Assembly: GCA_002441345.1 (NCBI GenBank)
Contig: DJVU01000055.1
Location: forward strand, 1 to 64,000
DNA from: Bacteroidales bacterium UBA6248
Lineage (GTDB): Bacteria; Bacteroidota; Bacteroidia; Bacteroidales; Lentimicrobiaceae
Length of the DNA: 64,000 nt
Direction of reading: 5' to 3'
This document shows, one piece after another, positions 43,815 through 52,827 of the stretch (its first letter is position 1; every line of letters starts with the position of its first letter). The translations under genes and the position numbers were made by a program. The notes under the pieces were generated by a model that was not told the DNA's origin, ran no database searches, and saw only the letters and a list, made by a program, of their open reading frames with translations.

Positions 43815-45593
43815 TCAGAAGAGCTTGATGGCATCAAACTTACACCTGGAATAACATTCGCCGCAGCGGATACATGCATCCTGACGGATGAAATGAATCT
43901 GTTTGCGATCTCCGTCGATGGCATTTGTGGGACAGTGTTTTGCACATACCGTGCATCCCGTGCATTTTTCAGCGTCAACCTCATAGGTCAGCAGTTTCCT
44001 GCACACCTTTGCCGGACATTTCTTATGGTAAATGTGCGCCTCGTACTCGTCGCGGAAGTACCGTATGGTAGTCAGCACCGGATTTGGTGCCGTTTGTCCG
44101 AGTCCGCAGAGGGAGGTGTCTTTAATCTGATATGCGAGATCTTCGAGCAGTTCAATATCGCCGTCTCTTCCTTCACCTTCGGTAATACGGATCAGGATCT
44201 CGAGCATCCGTTTGGTGCCAATGCGGCAGAACGTACATTTTCCGCAGCTTTCCTTTTGGGTGAAATCGAGGAAAAATTTTGCCACATCAATCATACAGGT
44301 GGTTTCATCCATCACCACCATACCACCCGAACCCATGATGGCACCCGTTGCGTTTACGGAGTCGTAGTCAACAATCGTATCGGCAAGATACTCGGGAATA
44401 CATCCCCCGGAAGGGCCTCCCATCTGAACGGCTTTAAACTTTTTTCCACCCTGAATACCGCCGCCGAGTTTGAAGATTATATCCCGTATGGTAATACCCA
44501 TGGGCACTTCCACGAGTCCTGAGCGTTTTATCTTCCCCGCAAGGGCAAATACCTTGGTGCCTTTGCTTTTTTTTGTTCCGTAGGATGCATAGGCTCCGGC
44601 GCCATTCAGGATAATCCACGGGATGCTGGCGAACGTTTCTACGTTGTTGATGTTGGTGGGTTTGCGCCATAATCCGGAAGCAGCAGGGAATGGAGGGCGC
44701 TTTCGGGGCATTCCGCGTTCGCCTTCAACAGAGGCAATCAGGGCTGTTTCCTCGCCGCATACGAAGGCTCCGGCTCCTTCCTTGATGTGAATGTCGAAGC
44801 AGAATCCCGGTATGCCCATGATGTCCCTGCCCAAAAAACCGCGGCTTCGAGCCTGATCCAGAGCGATGTTGAGACGTTTAATGGCCAGGGGATACTCTGC
44901 CCTGCAATATATTACCCCTTCGGTGGCGCCGATGGCATAAGCGCCTATGATCATACCTTCGAGCACCGAATGCGGATCGCCCTCCAGAACCGAACGATCC
45001 ATAAATGCTCCGGGGTCGCCTTCGTCGGCATTGCAAATGATATATTTCTCGTCGGAAGGATTAGCCGAAGCAAATCTCCACTTCAAACCGGTAGGGAAAC
45101 CTCCGCCACCGCGACCCCGCATGCCCGAATCAAGCACCTGCTGTATAACATCTGCCTGGGATATTTTATCCTCCGCTATTTTCCCAATAGCAGCATAGCC
45201 CTGACGAGCGGTGTATTCGTCGATGTTCTCCGGATCCATGTGCCCGCAGTTGCGCAGTACGATTTTTACCTGGTCGTCGAGAAATTCGTTTTCCGGGGTC
45301 TTAAACAGATCCGACTGAACTACATACTCTTTTACCGGACTGCCTTCTGTCACGTGTTTCCCGATGATCTCGAAAACTTTGTTTTCATCCACTTCACCGT
45401 AGAGATAGGTTCCTGTGTCATCAACAATTTCAACCAGTGGCTCGCGGTAACACATTCCGACGCAACTGGTTTTCTTAAGCTCGAAATCCAGATTTTCGGC
45501 TTCCTTTATTGCTTTTATTTTTTCGTAGGTTTTATTGGCTCCGGCGGCAATTCCGCAACTGCCTAATCCTACTGTAACCTGTGTTTTACCCAT
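43815..45593 (-). CDS. NuoF/HydB-like NADH-binding flavoprotein subunit
   Basis: A 592-residue subunit when started at the ATG at 45593; an earlier TTG at 45632 overlaps the preceding gene. Domains: N-terminal thioredoxin-like [2Fe-2S] part (Cys13, Cys44, Cys48), the FMN/NADH fold with GMRGRGGGGFPTGLKW (about 157-172) and GAGAFVCGEETALI, the [4Fe-4S] site ESCGKCTFCRIGT, and two C-terminal ferredoxin clusters (CTGCTVCAKHC and CIRCGECYSRC). This matches HydB/HndC-type subunits of soluble multimeric enzymes rather than plain complex I NuoF. It lies between nuoE-like and the GltD/NuoG fusion genes. Confidence 0.93.
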   Translation of the reverse strand: MGKTQVTVGLGSCGIAAGANKTYEKIKAIKEAENLDFELKKTSCVGMCYREPLVEIVDDTGTYLYGEVDENKVFEIIGKHVTEGSPVKEYVVQSDLFKTPENEFLDDQVKIVLRNCGHMDPENIDEYTARQGYAAIGKIAEDKISQADVIQQVLDSGMRGRGGGGFPTGLKWRFASANPSDEKYIICNADEGDPGAFMDRSVLEGDPHSVLEGMIIGAYAIGATEGVIYCRAEYPLAIKRLNIALDQARSRGFLGRDIMGIPGFCFDIHIKEGAGAFVCGEETALIASVEGERGMPRKRPPFPAASGLWRKPTNINNVETFASIPWIILNGAGAYASYGTKKSKGTKVFALAGKIKRSGLVEVPMGITIRDIIFKLGGGIQGGKKFKAVQMGGPSGGCIPEYLADTIVDYDSVNATGAIMGSGGMVVMDETTCMIDVAKFFLDFTQKESCGKCTFCRIGTKRMLEILIRITEGEGRDGDIELLEDLAYQIKDTSLCGLGQTAPNPVLTTIRYFRDEYEAHIYHKKCPAKVCRKLLTYEVDAEKCTGCTVCAKHCPTNAIDGDRKQIHFIRQDACIRCGECYSRCKFDAIKLF

Positions 45594-45628
45594 TTTTTCT
45601 GATGTAAAGCAAGTATTTTCCAAAGGTT

Positions 45629-46156
45629 TCAATTGTTCCCCTGGTTCTCCCTGATCCTGATTTCCCTGATGATTTTAACAGCCTCTTTGCCTGAAAGCTT
45701 TCCGAATGTTTCTTCCCCTATCATCATCACCGGAGCAAGAGAACAGCATCCGAGGCAGGCTACCGATTCAAGCGTGAAAAGGCCGTCAGCGGTTGTTTCC
45801 GTGTCTTTAATTTTCAAAGCATCCTGTATGGCGTCGGTGATGGCGTTGGCGTTTTGAACGTGGCAGGCAGTTCCGTGACACACTTTTATAATGTGCTTGC
45901 CTACCGGCTTCAGCCTGAACTGGGCGTAGAAGGTTGCAACACCATACATCTCGCTCAGACTTAAGCCTGTTGACTCAGAAATCCGCTCAAAAGCTTCGCG
46001 GGGAATGTATCCGTATATGTTCTGGGCTCCCTGAAGCAGGGGTATCATATTCCCTTTCTTTCCCTTGTATTTTGCGATAAGCGGGTTTAGCAGACTCAGG
46101 TCGGGCGTTTCTGTGGCGACGTAATTCTCTTCCTTGGGTATTCGTGCAACTCGCAT
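45629..46156 (-). CDS. NuoE/HydC-like [2Fe-2S] subunit
   Basis: A 175-residue thioredoxin-like ferredoxin. Ligands are Cys93-x4-Cys98 (CHGTAC) and Cys134-x3-Cys138 (CLGCC), the NuoE pattern. Its helical N-terminal part has the conserved PLLQGAQNIYGYIPREA and YGVATFYAQF. It passes electrons with the NuoF-like partner. It is the first gene of a three-gene operon (gap 35 bases to the next start, 33 bases to the third). No hydrogenase catalytic subunit is present in the window. Confidence 0.93.
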   Translation of the reverse strand: MRVARIPKEENYVATETPDLSLLNPLIAKYKGKKGNMIPLLQGAQNIYGYIPREAFERISESTGLSLSEMYGVATFYAQFRLKPVGKHIIKVCHGTACHVQNANAITDAIQDALKIKDTETTADGLFTLESVACLGCCSLAPVMMIGEETFGKLSGKEAVKIIREIRIRENQGNN

Positions 46157-46470
46157 AGGTGAAATGTTTTGAGCGCTAAAAGTAGATATTCCGGCTGTTA
46201 TAGCATGTAGTAGCTCATAATTTATATTTCTTCTAAATACTGCGTAATTATCAGGTATACAAATTATTATGCTCGATATGGCGGAAGGGCTTTAAAAAGA
46301 TTCAGTAAATCTCTGATTGCATCGAATGCCCTGTTAATCAGGGAGGGGCTTTCTCTGTTTTAACAGTGCCTTCCGTTCAGGGTCTGAATATGGTGAACCC
46401 GCACATGCCTGTTGTTCCGGAAGAATGCCGGTTTACGGATAGGATGCGCTTCCGGCCAAAGATTTGATAA
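46157..46470. other. Intergenic, 314 bases
   Basis: It contains the upstream region of the minus-strand nuoE-like gene (a 7 of 8 match, TACTTTTA, near 46180) and the 3' region of the queuosine-precursor transporter gene. Small stems such as CCCTG-TTAAT-CAGGG (about 46330-46345) are too weak to call. No gene seen. Confidence 0.5.
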
Positions 46471-47223
46471 CTATGCTTTTTTTGGCATCAGATAGCTGTC
46501 GATTCCCCAGTGAGCAATATAAATCAGCGGGGTTAACAGAATGGCGAGCGATACCTTATAGGTGTATTGTACCAGCCCGACCTGAAGCACCTGTTGCATA
46601 CTCCAGTTGCCGAGTACATAAAAGGCAATAAAAAGAATAACGAAGCTGTCTATTAATTGTGAAATCACGGTCGATCCCGTTGCCCGCAACCATAATTTTT
46701 TACTTCCCGTAAGGGCTTTCAGGTAATGAAATGCATAGGCATCAATAAGCTGACTTACCAGAAATGCGGTGAGTGACCCGGCAATGATCCCCAGACCTGC
46801 TCTGAAAATACTGGTATAGGCATAGTTGATGTCAAACGGATTGCCGGCGGGATCGGCATTGTTTAACTCAAGCCAGAAATTGGCCGGGGGAACTCCGGTT
46901 CCGGCAAGAACCACCAGAAACGACCAGGCGATCATTCCGGCTGTGATAAAGCTGATTTTCCGGACGCCATCCCGACCAAAGTATTCATTTATAAGGTCGG
47001 ACACCAGGAATACAAGGGGCCATATTACCACACCCACGCTTAGATTCAGATCAAGCTTCTGCCCGCCGAAGAACGGGAGTTGTGCGGGAGCCAAACCTAA
47101 AAGCTTTTCAAGCGAGAAAATTTTCACCCCTGCAAATTCTGCAATTATTGCATTGGTGAGAAAAATTGCTGAAAGCATCAGGTACAGATGCTGGTTGCGG
47201 TTCATTCTGTTTTCAGAATTCAT
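46471..47223 (-). CDS. YhhQ/DUF165 queuosine-precursor transporter
   Basis: A 250-residue inner-membrane protein with about six hydrophobic segments. It has the family pattern: IFLTNAIIAEFAGVKIF, VIWPLVFLVSDLINEYFGRD (about 65-85), FRAGLGIIAGSLTAFLVSQL and STVISQLIDSFVILFIAFY. YhhQ-type proteins import queuosine precursors such as preQ0 or preQ1 for tRNA modification. The next gene upstream on the same strand is an HsmA-like membrane protein (92 bases). The alternative start MNRNQH at codon 7 is possible. I see no convincing preQ1 riboswitch in the leader, only a 5-bp stem. Confidence 0.9.
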   Translation of the reverse strand: MNSENRMNRNQHLYLMLSAIFLTNAIIAEFAGVKIFSLEKLLGLAPAQLPFFGGQKLDLNLSVGVVIWPLVFLVSDLINEYFGRDGVRKISFITAGMIAWSFLVVLAGTGVPPANFWLELNNADPAGNPFDINYAYTSIFRAGLGIIAGSLTAFLVSQLIDAYAFHYLKALTGSKKLWLRATGSTVISQLIDSFVILFIAFYVLGNWSMQQVLQVGLVQYTYKVSLAILLTPLIYIAHWGIDSYLMPKKA

Positions 47224-47232
47224 TGTTCGGAA

Positions 47233-47249
47233 CGGGAGTAAGATTCCCG
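47233..47249 (-). promoter_or_regulatory. Small hairpin just before the YhhQ start
   Basis: CGGGA and TCCCG flank a 7-base loop and end 9 bases before the start codon. It might influence translation; the stem is short. Confidence 0.25.
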
Positions 47250-47315
47250 CATCAAAAACAAAAATCAGTATCTATAGTTCAGTTCAGTCAAATGAAATGA
47301 GATGGTTAATCGTTG

Positions 47316-47696
47316 TCAGCCAAGTGCAACGATCACGGCACCGGTGATGTATGCAATTACCCACCAGGCATATGCGTAGCGGGAATAAAGGTTCAGCTTC
47401 CTGTTTACGAATGCTGGCTTCTTTTCTTTCCACCAGAGTTTCCAGAGTAATACGGCATCGGCAAGCATAACTGCCAGTGCTGAATATCCGATTATTCCAT
47501 GAAGTGTCGCGAAGGAGTTAGCAGATCCTATAATCATACATGCCGTTGCAGTGATGTCGAGTAATACCCCGGTGGTCAGAAAGAACAGCACAAAACGGTC
47601 AACGGTTTGTTTTATCTGTTCGGTTAAAATAGCAATCGAGTATGAAATCAATGCCAGGTTTACAATAATTACTCCGGCAAGCAGAACAGGGTTCAT
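47316..47696 (-). CDS. Small four-helix membrane protein, HsmA/TIGR03987-like
   Basis: A 126-residue protein with four hydrophobic segments (about 4-22, 34-57, 63-86 and 106-125). Charged residues between them (EQIKQTVDR; WWKEKKPAFVNRKLN) fit a polytopic inner-membrane protein. The pattern FFLTTGVLLDITATACMIIG followed by a histidine-containing helix (LHGIIGYSALAVMLAD) recalls the TIGR03987/HsmA group, of unclear function. It precedes the queuosine-precursor transporter gene. I am only moderately sure of the family. Confidence 0.6.
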   Translation of the reverse strand: MNPVLLAGVIIVNLALISYSIAILTEQIKQTVDRFVLFFLTTGVLLDITATACMIIGSANSFATLHGIIGYSALAVMLADAVLLWKLWWKEKKPAFVNRKLNLYSRYAYAWWVIAYITGAVIVALG

Positions 47697-47848
47697 GTAC
47701 GTACAGGTTTGGTTTGAAATTCTGATGCAAAATAAAGTATTTTTTTATTTCGATACATGTATTTGTTAGTCGAATTCCGTTTTCACCCAGGAGCGTAAAA
47801 AAGTTGCATTTTTTTAGCAAATAGCTTATATTTAAGTTCTTGTTGGCG

Positions 47849-47892
47849 ATCGGGTTTGAGAGGTTAAGGAAACCCGATTACATCCGGGTTTT
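47849..47892 (+). promoter_or_regulatory. Mutually exclusive hairpins, attenuator or small RNA candidate
   Basis: ATCGGGTTT (47849-47857) pairs perfectly with AAACCCGAT (47870-47878). The same AAACCCG can instead pair with CGGGTTT (47885-47891), which ends in TTTT. The two stems cannot form together. A promoter-like TTG-N20-TATATTTA lies just upstream. Confidence 0.4.
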
Positions 47893-48147
47893 AGACGAGA
47901 GATCTGAGAATTGACCTTGCTGTATTTCATATTCTCGGGCACGTTTTTAACCTGCGCCATATGAACCGGCATCTTTTATGACCGGCAATCAGTCTGCCTG
48001 CTGCCATTTTACAGAATTTGCATTGCCTGACCCTGATCATCTTTGGCCAACGGATTCCTGATGGGATTAGCTGCCTGCTCCTTCTTTATACTTGCCCCAT
48101 CTCTTCATTCAGAATCGTAGAGCTTTAACGGAATAAAAATTCTAAAA

Positions 48148-48156
48148 AAAGGAGGT
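48148..48156 (+). promoter_or_regulatory. Perfect Shine-Dalgarno site before a GTG start
   Basis: AAAGGAGGT ends 4 bases before the GTG at 48161. Such strong sites are rare in this phylum and none of the neighbouring genes has one. It fixes the start. Confidence 0.75.
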
Positions 48157-48160
48157 CTCT

Positions 48161-50269
48161 GTGAAAACGTATGTTTTAACTTCTTTCGTTTTTCTGCTCT
48201 TTCAGGCTGCAATATCCCAGCCGGTATCCTGGGAGCCATTAAACGGGCCTTTTGGCGGGACAGCTTTATCCTTTGCTTCCACAAACGAAGGGGTCGTTTT
48301 TGCCGGCACAGGAAGCAATCAAAATTGCATCTACCGCTCAACAGACAGCGGATTAACCTGGCTCATTAAAAACAGCGGCATCGCCAATGTCGACAGGCAG
48401 GTTGAATGGATGATTGCCGATGACAGCAGCTTTATTATTATCGGAACAAGCAGTCATATTGGTTCACTGGTGTATAAATCTGTTGACAACGGAGATAACT
48501 GGATTGCAATAGAGAATATGGGAGGAACGTCGGTATCTAAAAATTCGTCCGGACACATTTATGCAGGAAATACCGGTTATGGCCAATACAGCATTTCTTC
48601 GGACGGTGGGTATTCCTGGAATCATTTTCCCCACCCCAGTCCGTTTATTAATTGCATCGAAATTAATAATAACGGGCATATTTACGTAGGGGGGAATTAT
48701 ACCGGATACCGTTCGGTTGATAATGGCACTTCCTGGGAAACTCTTAGTCTGCCGGATGGAATAAATTCGTTTGCATTTGCTCCGGACGGCACAATTTTTT
48801 CCGGTTGTTCCAGGGAATATGCTGCGAATTCTGGTGTTTACCGGTCAACAGATAATGGTGAAAACTGGATGCCGGTGAAGGAAGGTGTCAGGGTGTATGC
48901 CTCACATAACTTAATAATAAATGACGAAGGATCCGTTCTTGCAGGTACCTGGGGGACAGGGGTGTGGAAGTCTGCGGACAACGGGGATACGTGGACTCAA
49001 TGCAACAATGGACTGGAACATCTTTACGTGAAATCGATGCATATCACTGCGGAAGGAATTGTGTACGCCGGGCTGACCAGCGGCGGAATATACAAATCGG
49101 TCGATTTCGGGGATAGCTGGGAACAGGTTGGCTTAACACTGGCAAATGTAAAAAAAATAGAATTTAACCCGGAATGTGATCTTATGCTGGCTGCAGTTTA
49201 TGGAATATCACGTTCAACCGACCATGGCCTGTCCTGGCAGCCGTGTAATGCCGGACTTAATAATTTGGATATGAAATCTCTTGCCATTAAATCCGATGGA
49301 ACGATATTCGCAGGCAGCGCAATTTCAAATTGGGCCTCCCCGAATGACTGCCTGTTTCGCTCAACCGATAATGCCTTAACATGGACTGTTGTCACCAATG
49401 GTTTGCAAATCCACGATGTGGAAGCAATAACGTTTGATAATGCCGGGAATGTTTACGCAGGAAATTACTTTGGCGTGTTTAAATCTGAAAATAATGGCGA
49501 TAACTGGGTAAATACCGGGGGCGCCGGAGGTGCAAGATCTCTTCAGTTCAATGATTTCGGGGATTTATTTCTGGCAAGTTATGGACAAGGGCTGTGGAAG
49601 TTGCCGGCAGGAGATACGATCTGGGTTGATCTTACCTCAAATGTTGGCTCATACTGGCTTCCATGCATGCTGATATCTGCAAATGGCAATATATATGTTG
49701 CCGGTAAACGATCTGTCGATAATGGAATAACCTGGACCAATATGGGAGCCTCCGGTAGCGGGATCTCCTGTTTTGCAGAAAATTCAGCCGGCCACCTTTT
49801 TGCCGGAGATTATTATTCCGGTGTTTACCGTTCCATTGATGAAGGAGATACCTGGCAGCAGATAAATACCGGATTGCAGATTATGGATATTCGGTCACTC
49901 GCTGTTGATCAGGAAGATTATCTTTATGCTGGTACTAACGGAAATTCGGTTTACAGAACCACATCTTCAACCATTACTTCCGCGGATGCGCTGTCTTCTC
50001 CATCCTATAAACACTACCTTAAACAAAACCAGCCTAATCCTTTCAGAAATTCAACCTCCATACAGTGGTGTGTGCCTGAAAATACCAGGGTAGTCCTGAG
50101 CGTTTTAGATTTTACAGGCAGAGAAATAAGAACTCTTGTAAATCAGAAAATAGATAAAGGGGATCACAGAATCAGCTTCAATGCAGAGGGCTTGCCAGCA
50201 GGAATTTACTTTTACCAGCTGCAGCTGGACGGAATTAGGGAAACGCGGAAAATGATTTTATTAAAATAG
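48161..50269 (+). CDS. Secreted BNR/beta-propeller repeat protein with T9SS tail
   Basis: A 702-residue exported protein with a signal peptide (about 1-19) and a long array of repeats of about 40-45 residues with the core (Y/F)RS(T/V)D.G..W, e.g. IYRSTDSGLTW, VYKSVDNGDNW, VYRSTDNGENW, VYRSIDEGDTW. This is the sialidase/BNR-like or sortilin-type propeller repeat. The last about 80 residues (NQPNPFRNSTSIQW to RKMILLK) are a type IX secretion sorting domain. No catalytic residues are evident, so it may be a surface binding protein. It uses a GTG start behind a perfect Shine-Dalgarno site, unlike its neighbours, and has a more AT-rich codon choice, hints of recent acquisition. Confidence 0.85.
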   Translation: MKTYVLTSFVFLLFQAAISQPVSWEPLNGPFGGTALSFASTNEGVVFAGTGSNQNCIYRSTDSGLTWLIKNSGIANVDRQVEWMIADDSSFIIIGTSSHIGSLVYKSVDNGDNWIAIENMGGTSVSKNSSGHIYAGNTGYGQYSISSDGGYSWNHFPHPSPFINCIEINNNGHIYVGGNYTGYRSVDNGTSWETLSLPDGINSFAFAPDGTIFSGCSREYAANSGVYRSTDNGENWMPVKEGVRVYASHNLIINDEGSVLAGTWGTGVWKSADNGDTWTQCNNGLEHLYVKSMHITAEGIVYAGLTSGGIYKSVDFGDSWEQVGLTLANVKKIEFNPECDLMLAAVYGISRSTDHGLSWQPCNAGLNNLDMKSLAIKSDGTIFAGSAISNWASPNDCLFRSTDNALTWTVVTNGLQIHDVEAITFDNAGNVYAGNYFGVFKSENNGDNWVNTGGAGGARSLQFNDFGDLFLASYGQGLWKLPAGDTIWVDLTSNVGSYWLPCMLISANGNIYVAGKRSVDNGITWTNMGASGSGISCFAENSAGHLFAGDYYSGVYRSIDEGDTWQQINTGLQIMDIRSLAVDQEDYLYAGTNGNSVYRTTSSTITSADALSSPSYKHYLKQNQPNPFRNSTSIQWCVPENTRVVLSVLDFTGREIRTLVNQKIDKGDHRISFNAEGLPAGIYFYQLQLDGIRETRKMILLK

Positions 50270-50412
50270 TACGGTCTGCTGAATTGATCGAACTGGATTT
50301 GCCGCCTGCGCAAATTAATGTTAAGTACCTGTTTTTTTTTAGTTTATTCCGGGGAATTGGCTTGCGTAAGCACATATGGAGATCAGGGAAGAATGCATGC
50401 TCCGGAAAATAA

Positions 50413-50451
50413 GAAACCCGTTATCCTGATGATCGAAGGATAACGGGTTTC
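50413..50451 (-). terminator. Perfect 15-bp hairpin between convergent genes
   Basis: GAAACCCGTTATCCT (50413-50427) pairs with AGGATAACGGGTTTC (50437-50451), 9-base loop. The minus-strand tail (TTATTTTCC) is partly U-rich, so it probably ends the Omp28-like gene; on the plus strand there is no U-tract. Confidence 0.55.
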
Positions 50452-50515
50452 GTTGAATCCAGATGGATAAATCAGTTGCCAGCTTACGACATCCGGAAAT
50501 AATCCGGTACTTTCT

Positions 50516-52618
50516 TTATTTGATTATAGTAAGTTTGCGTGCTTCAGAAACGCTGCTGCCCGAAACTACCCTGTATGTGTAAACTCCTGTTGCAAGCCCG
50601 CTCAGGTCAACACGGACAATTGATTCATTGCCGACAGGCTGATTTGCTGCTTTGATGCCATTCATGGTGTATATTTCGATGTTTCCGCCCCTGGCTGCTT
50701 CTGTAACTTTTATCCAGGTATGGTCAGAAGCCGGATTCGGATAATTCTGACCATTCATCAGTGCACTGACAGCGTGCGTATATTCGTTTCCGGTCATTTC
50801 ATCCGACAGCCACTGCCTGCTCAAACCGATAATCTGGTTGCGAACATCGGTGCTTGAAATCATCTCCAGCCCGATGCCGAAGTATATACTGCGATACACA
50901 GGAGATTCGTAACGAATTGCAGCATGCTTTGCAGCTGTATTGTAATTGAAAATGATATTTGCTTCCGGAGCTGCATCAATTTCTTCAGGATACATATACC
51001 CTCCGTATGCATCTATGATTGTACTCTGAGGTACCTGTCCGAAGACTTCGTCATCCGGTTTGGCGTTCAGGCGGTTATTGACTGAAGATCCATCGTTAAT
51101 AAAGATGGCTTTAAGGTAATTGGTATAGAAATTCCGGGTTATTTCCGTTCCGTTCGAACCTGCATCCCCGCTCATAATATCCCATCCGATATCCTGGCCG
51201 GCGATAAATACGTTATGTCCTTCATCCATAAACGTCATCACGGCTTCAGCCTGGCTGTCGCTCAATGCCGGAAAGGTCCAGGCAATATTCAGCCACACCG
51301 TGAACACATCCTGATGTGCTCCGGCATTTATCATGTCGCGCATTACATTGGCATCCGTTACGGCATAACTGCTGATGCCGGAAGCCTGCAGGCCATTCAG
51401 GTAAACACCCTGGTTAGCAGCCGATTCGGGGCCGCCGGTTCCGTTTACCACCAGATCGGTTACGCCGGCAATCAGCATGGTACGGAAAAATCTGGCAGGT
51501 GCACCAGGATAGGTTTCAGAGCGCATGCTGAGTTTAAAAGCAGGAAATCCTGCCGATGGCCCGGGCGTTACTTTTATTGCAACAGGAACGGAAACGCCCT
51601 GTTCAAGATTAACAGATGTTGCGCCGGTATATTCTACTCCATCAATCAGATACGAATACTGCCAGTCATCCGGGGCATTCTCAGCTTCAAGATCGAACAG
51701 AAAACCCTGGGTGCCTTCAAGATTGCTGACTGCTTCCAGGTCAAACTGCTGTTCAAAATCTTTATATCCCCTTTTAACGAATGGATTTTCAGAGCTTAAT
51801 GCACCAATGTACCGGTTGGTTCCGTTTATGGCAGGAACCATATCCCCGGTAAGAATTTCCTGATGACCTTCGGCTACAAAAGCTACCACGTGCATGTTTT
51901 CCACAACCGCGGGAACATTGTTATAGGCTTCAGGAATAGTGTAAGTGTATGTTCTGCTGATAAACGTTCCCGCACCGGTATGGATAACCTCCTCACCCCA
52001 CTGGCCCGTGATAAGATGACGCAGCATATGCATATGCCGGTAGTTGCTTCCGGCTCCCCCTCCGGTTTGCGGACCATAAATGCTGTCCTGGATAATTGCA
52101 AGATTGATGAAATTGCTGGATGATGCTGGAGCAGTTGTATAGTAAAGCTCAAGGTCAACAGTCAGCACCCGTGTGCCGGCATCGTATTCGGTTGCGATGC
52201 CGATGTTTACCGGTGAAGTTTGCTGCATGATCTGATCACAGGCTGAAGCCCACGATCCGCGGCTAAGTGCTGTCGCGCTTCCTGAAAATACATGCCGGTT
52301 TACGGTTCCTGAAGGATAGCCCGTGAGTCCGGTTTGCCCGGCCAGCGCATCTCCGAAACTGGTACGGTAGTCTGGCTCACCTGCCGACGGAGATGCAAAG
52401 GAACCCTGATGTATTGCAATTACAAATGCCCTGCCCGGATTATTGTCCATAATGGATTGTGCAATGGCGTGTCCGTCAGGACAATAGGTGCAGTGAATCC
52501 CGGTGTATTCTTCGAGAATCGCATTTTTCGGCATTGGCTGGGTACTTACCAGAACCTGTGCTGACAGCGAAATAACAGAAAACAGCCCGGCAATTGCAAG
52601 AGTAAAAAGTTTTCTCAT
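50516..52618 (-). CDS. Omp28-related protein with T9SS tail
   Basis: A 700-residue secreted protein. After the signal peptide (MRKLFTLAIAGLFSVISLSA) comes an Omp28-like thioredoxin-fold domain with a CxxC (Cys43-Thr-Tyr-Cys46 in EEYTGIHCTYCPDG), then beta-rich middle domains (about 290-600) and a C-terminal type IX sorting domain (NYPNPASDHTWIKV to EARKLTIIK). Omp28 proteins of this phylum are surface-associated; the CxxC suggests redox or metal binding. It stands alone and converges with the propeller-repeat gene. Confidence 0.88.
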   Translation of the reverse strand: MRKLFTLAIAGLFSVISLSAQVLVSTQPMPKNAILEEYTGIHCTYCPDGHAIAQSIMDNNPGRAFVIAIHQGSFASPSAGEPDYRTSFGDALAGQTGLTGYPSGTVNRHVFSGSATALSRGSWASACDQIMQQTSPVNIGIATEYDAGTRVLTVDLELYYTTAPASSSNFINLAIIQDSIYGPQTGGGAGSNYRHMHMLRHLITGQWGEEVIHTGAGTFISRTYTYTIPEAYNNVPAVVENMHVVAFVAEGHQEILTGDMVPAINGTNRYIGALSSENPFVKRGYKDFEQQFDLEAVSNLEGTQGFLFDLEAENAPDDWQYSYLIDGVEYTGATSVNLEQGVSVPVAIKVTPGPSAGFPAFKLSMRSETYPGAPARFFRTMLIAGVTDLVVNGTGGPESAANQGVYLNGLQASGISSYAVTDANVMRDMINAGAHQDVFTVWLNIAWTFPALSDSQAEAVMTFMDEGHNVFIAGQDIGWDIMSGDAGSNGTEITRNFYTNYLKAIFINDGSSVNNRLNAKPDDEVFGQVPQSTIIDAYGGYMYPEEIDAAPEANIIFNYNTAAKHAAIRYESPVYRSIYFGIGLEMISSTDVRNQIIGLSRQWLSDEMTGNEYTHAVSALMNGQNYPNPASDHTWIKVTEAARGGNIEIYTMNGIKAANQPVGNESIVRVDLSGLATGVYTYRVVSGSSVSEARKLTIIK

Positions 52619-52827
52619 CGTGTGAATGGTTTAAGGTGGAATTTGTTGAAGCGCTGACAAAAGTGCAAAACTTATCCTTACCAGCACAGTATTTTTTCCG
52701 GTATATTTCAACAGGCTGACAGGCTTGCCGGAAATAGTTTTCTGGAAAACAAGGTTAAGCTGAGCAAAGGTATATCTCAAACCGGATGTTATGGTCCGGG
52801 AATGGTACTTTCAATATCCGGCAAGGC

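Larger units (their letters stand above)
47697..48160. other. Divergent intergenic region, 464 bases, with structured segment
   Basis: It separates the HsmA-like gene from the GTG-start repeat protein. It contains a possible promoter (TTG 47804-47806, 20 bases, TATATTTA 47827-47834), competing hairpins at 47849-47892, a second weaker promoter match (TTTG 48017-48020, 17 bases, CATCTTTG 48038-48045) and a perfect Shine-Dalgarno site at its end. No protein gene is supported. Confidence 0.5.

Noticed and set aside
45594..45632. Upstream TTG start for the NuoF-like gene
   Set aside because: It overlaps the end of the nuoE-like gene and adds residues not typical of the family; ATG at 45593 gives the standard N-terminus.
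47233..47316. preQ1 riboswitch before the queuosine-precursor transporter gene
   Set aside because: Only a 5-bp stem is visible; no preQ1 aptamer pattern was recognised.
47976..48059. Small reading frame of 27 codons starting with ATG at 47976
   Set aside because: No conservation clue, no ribosome site and ordinary chance length.
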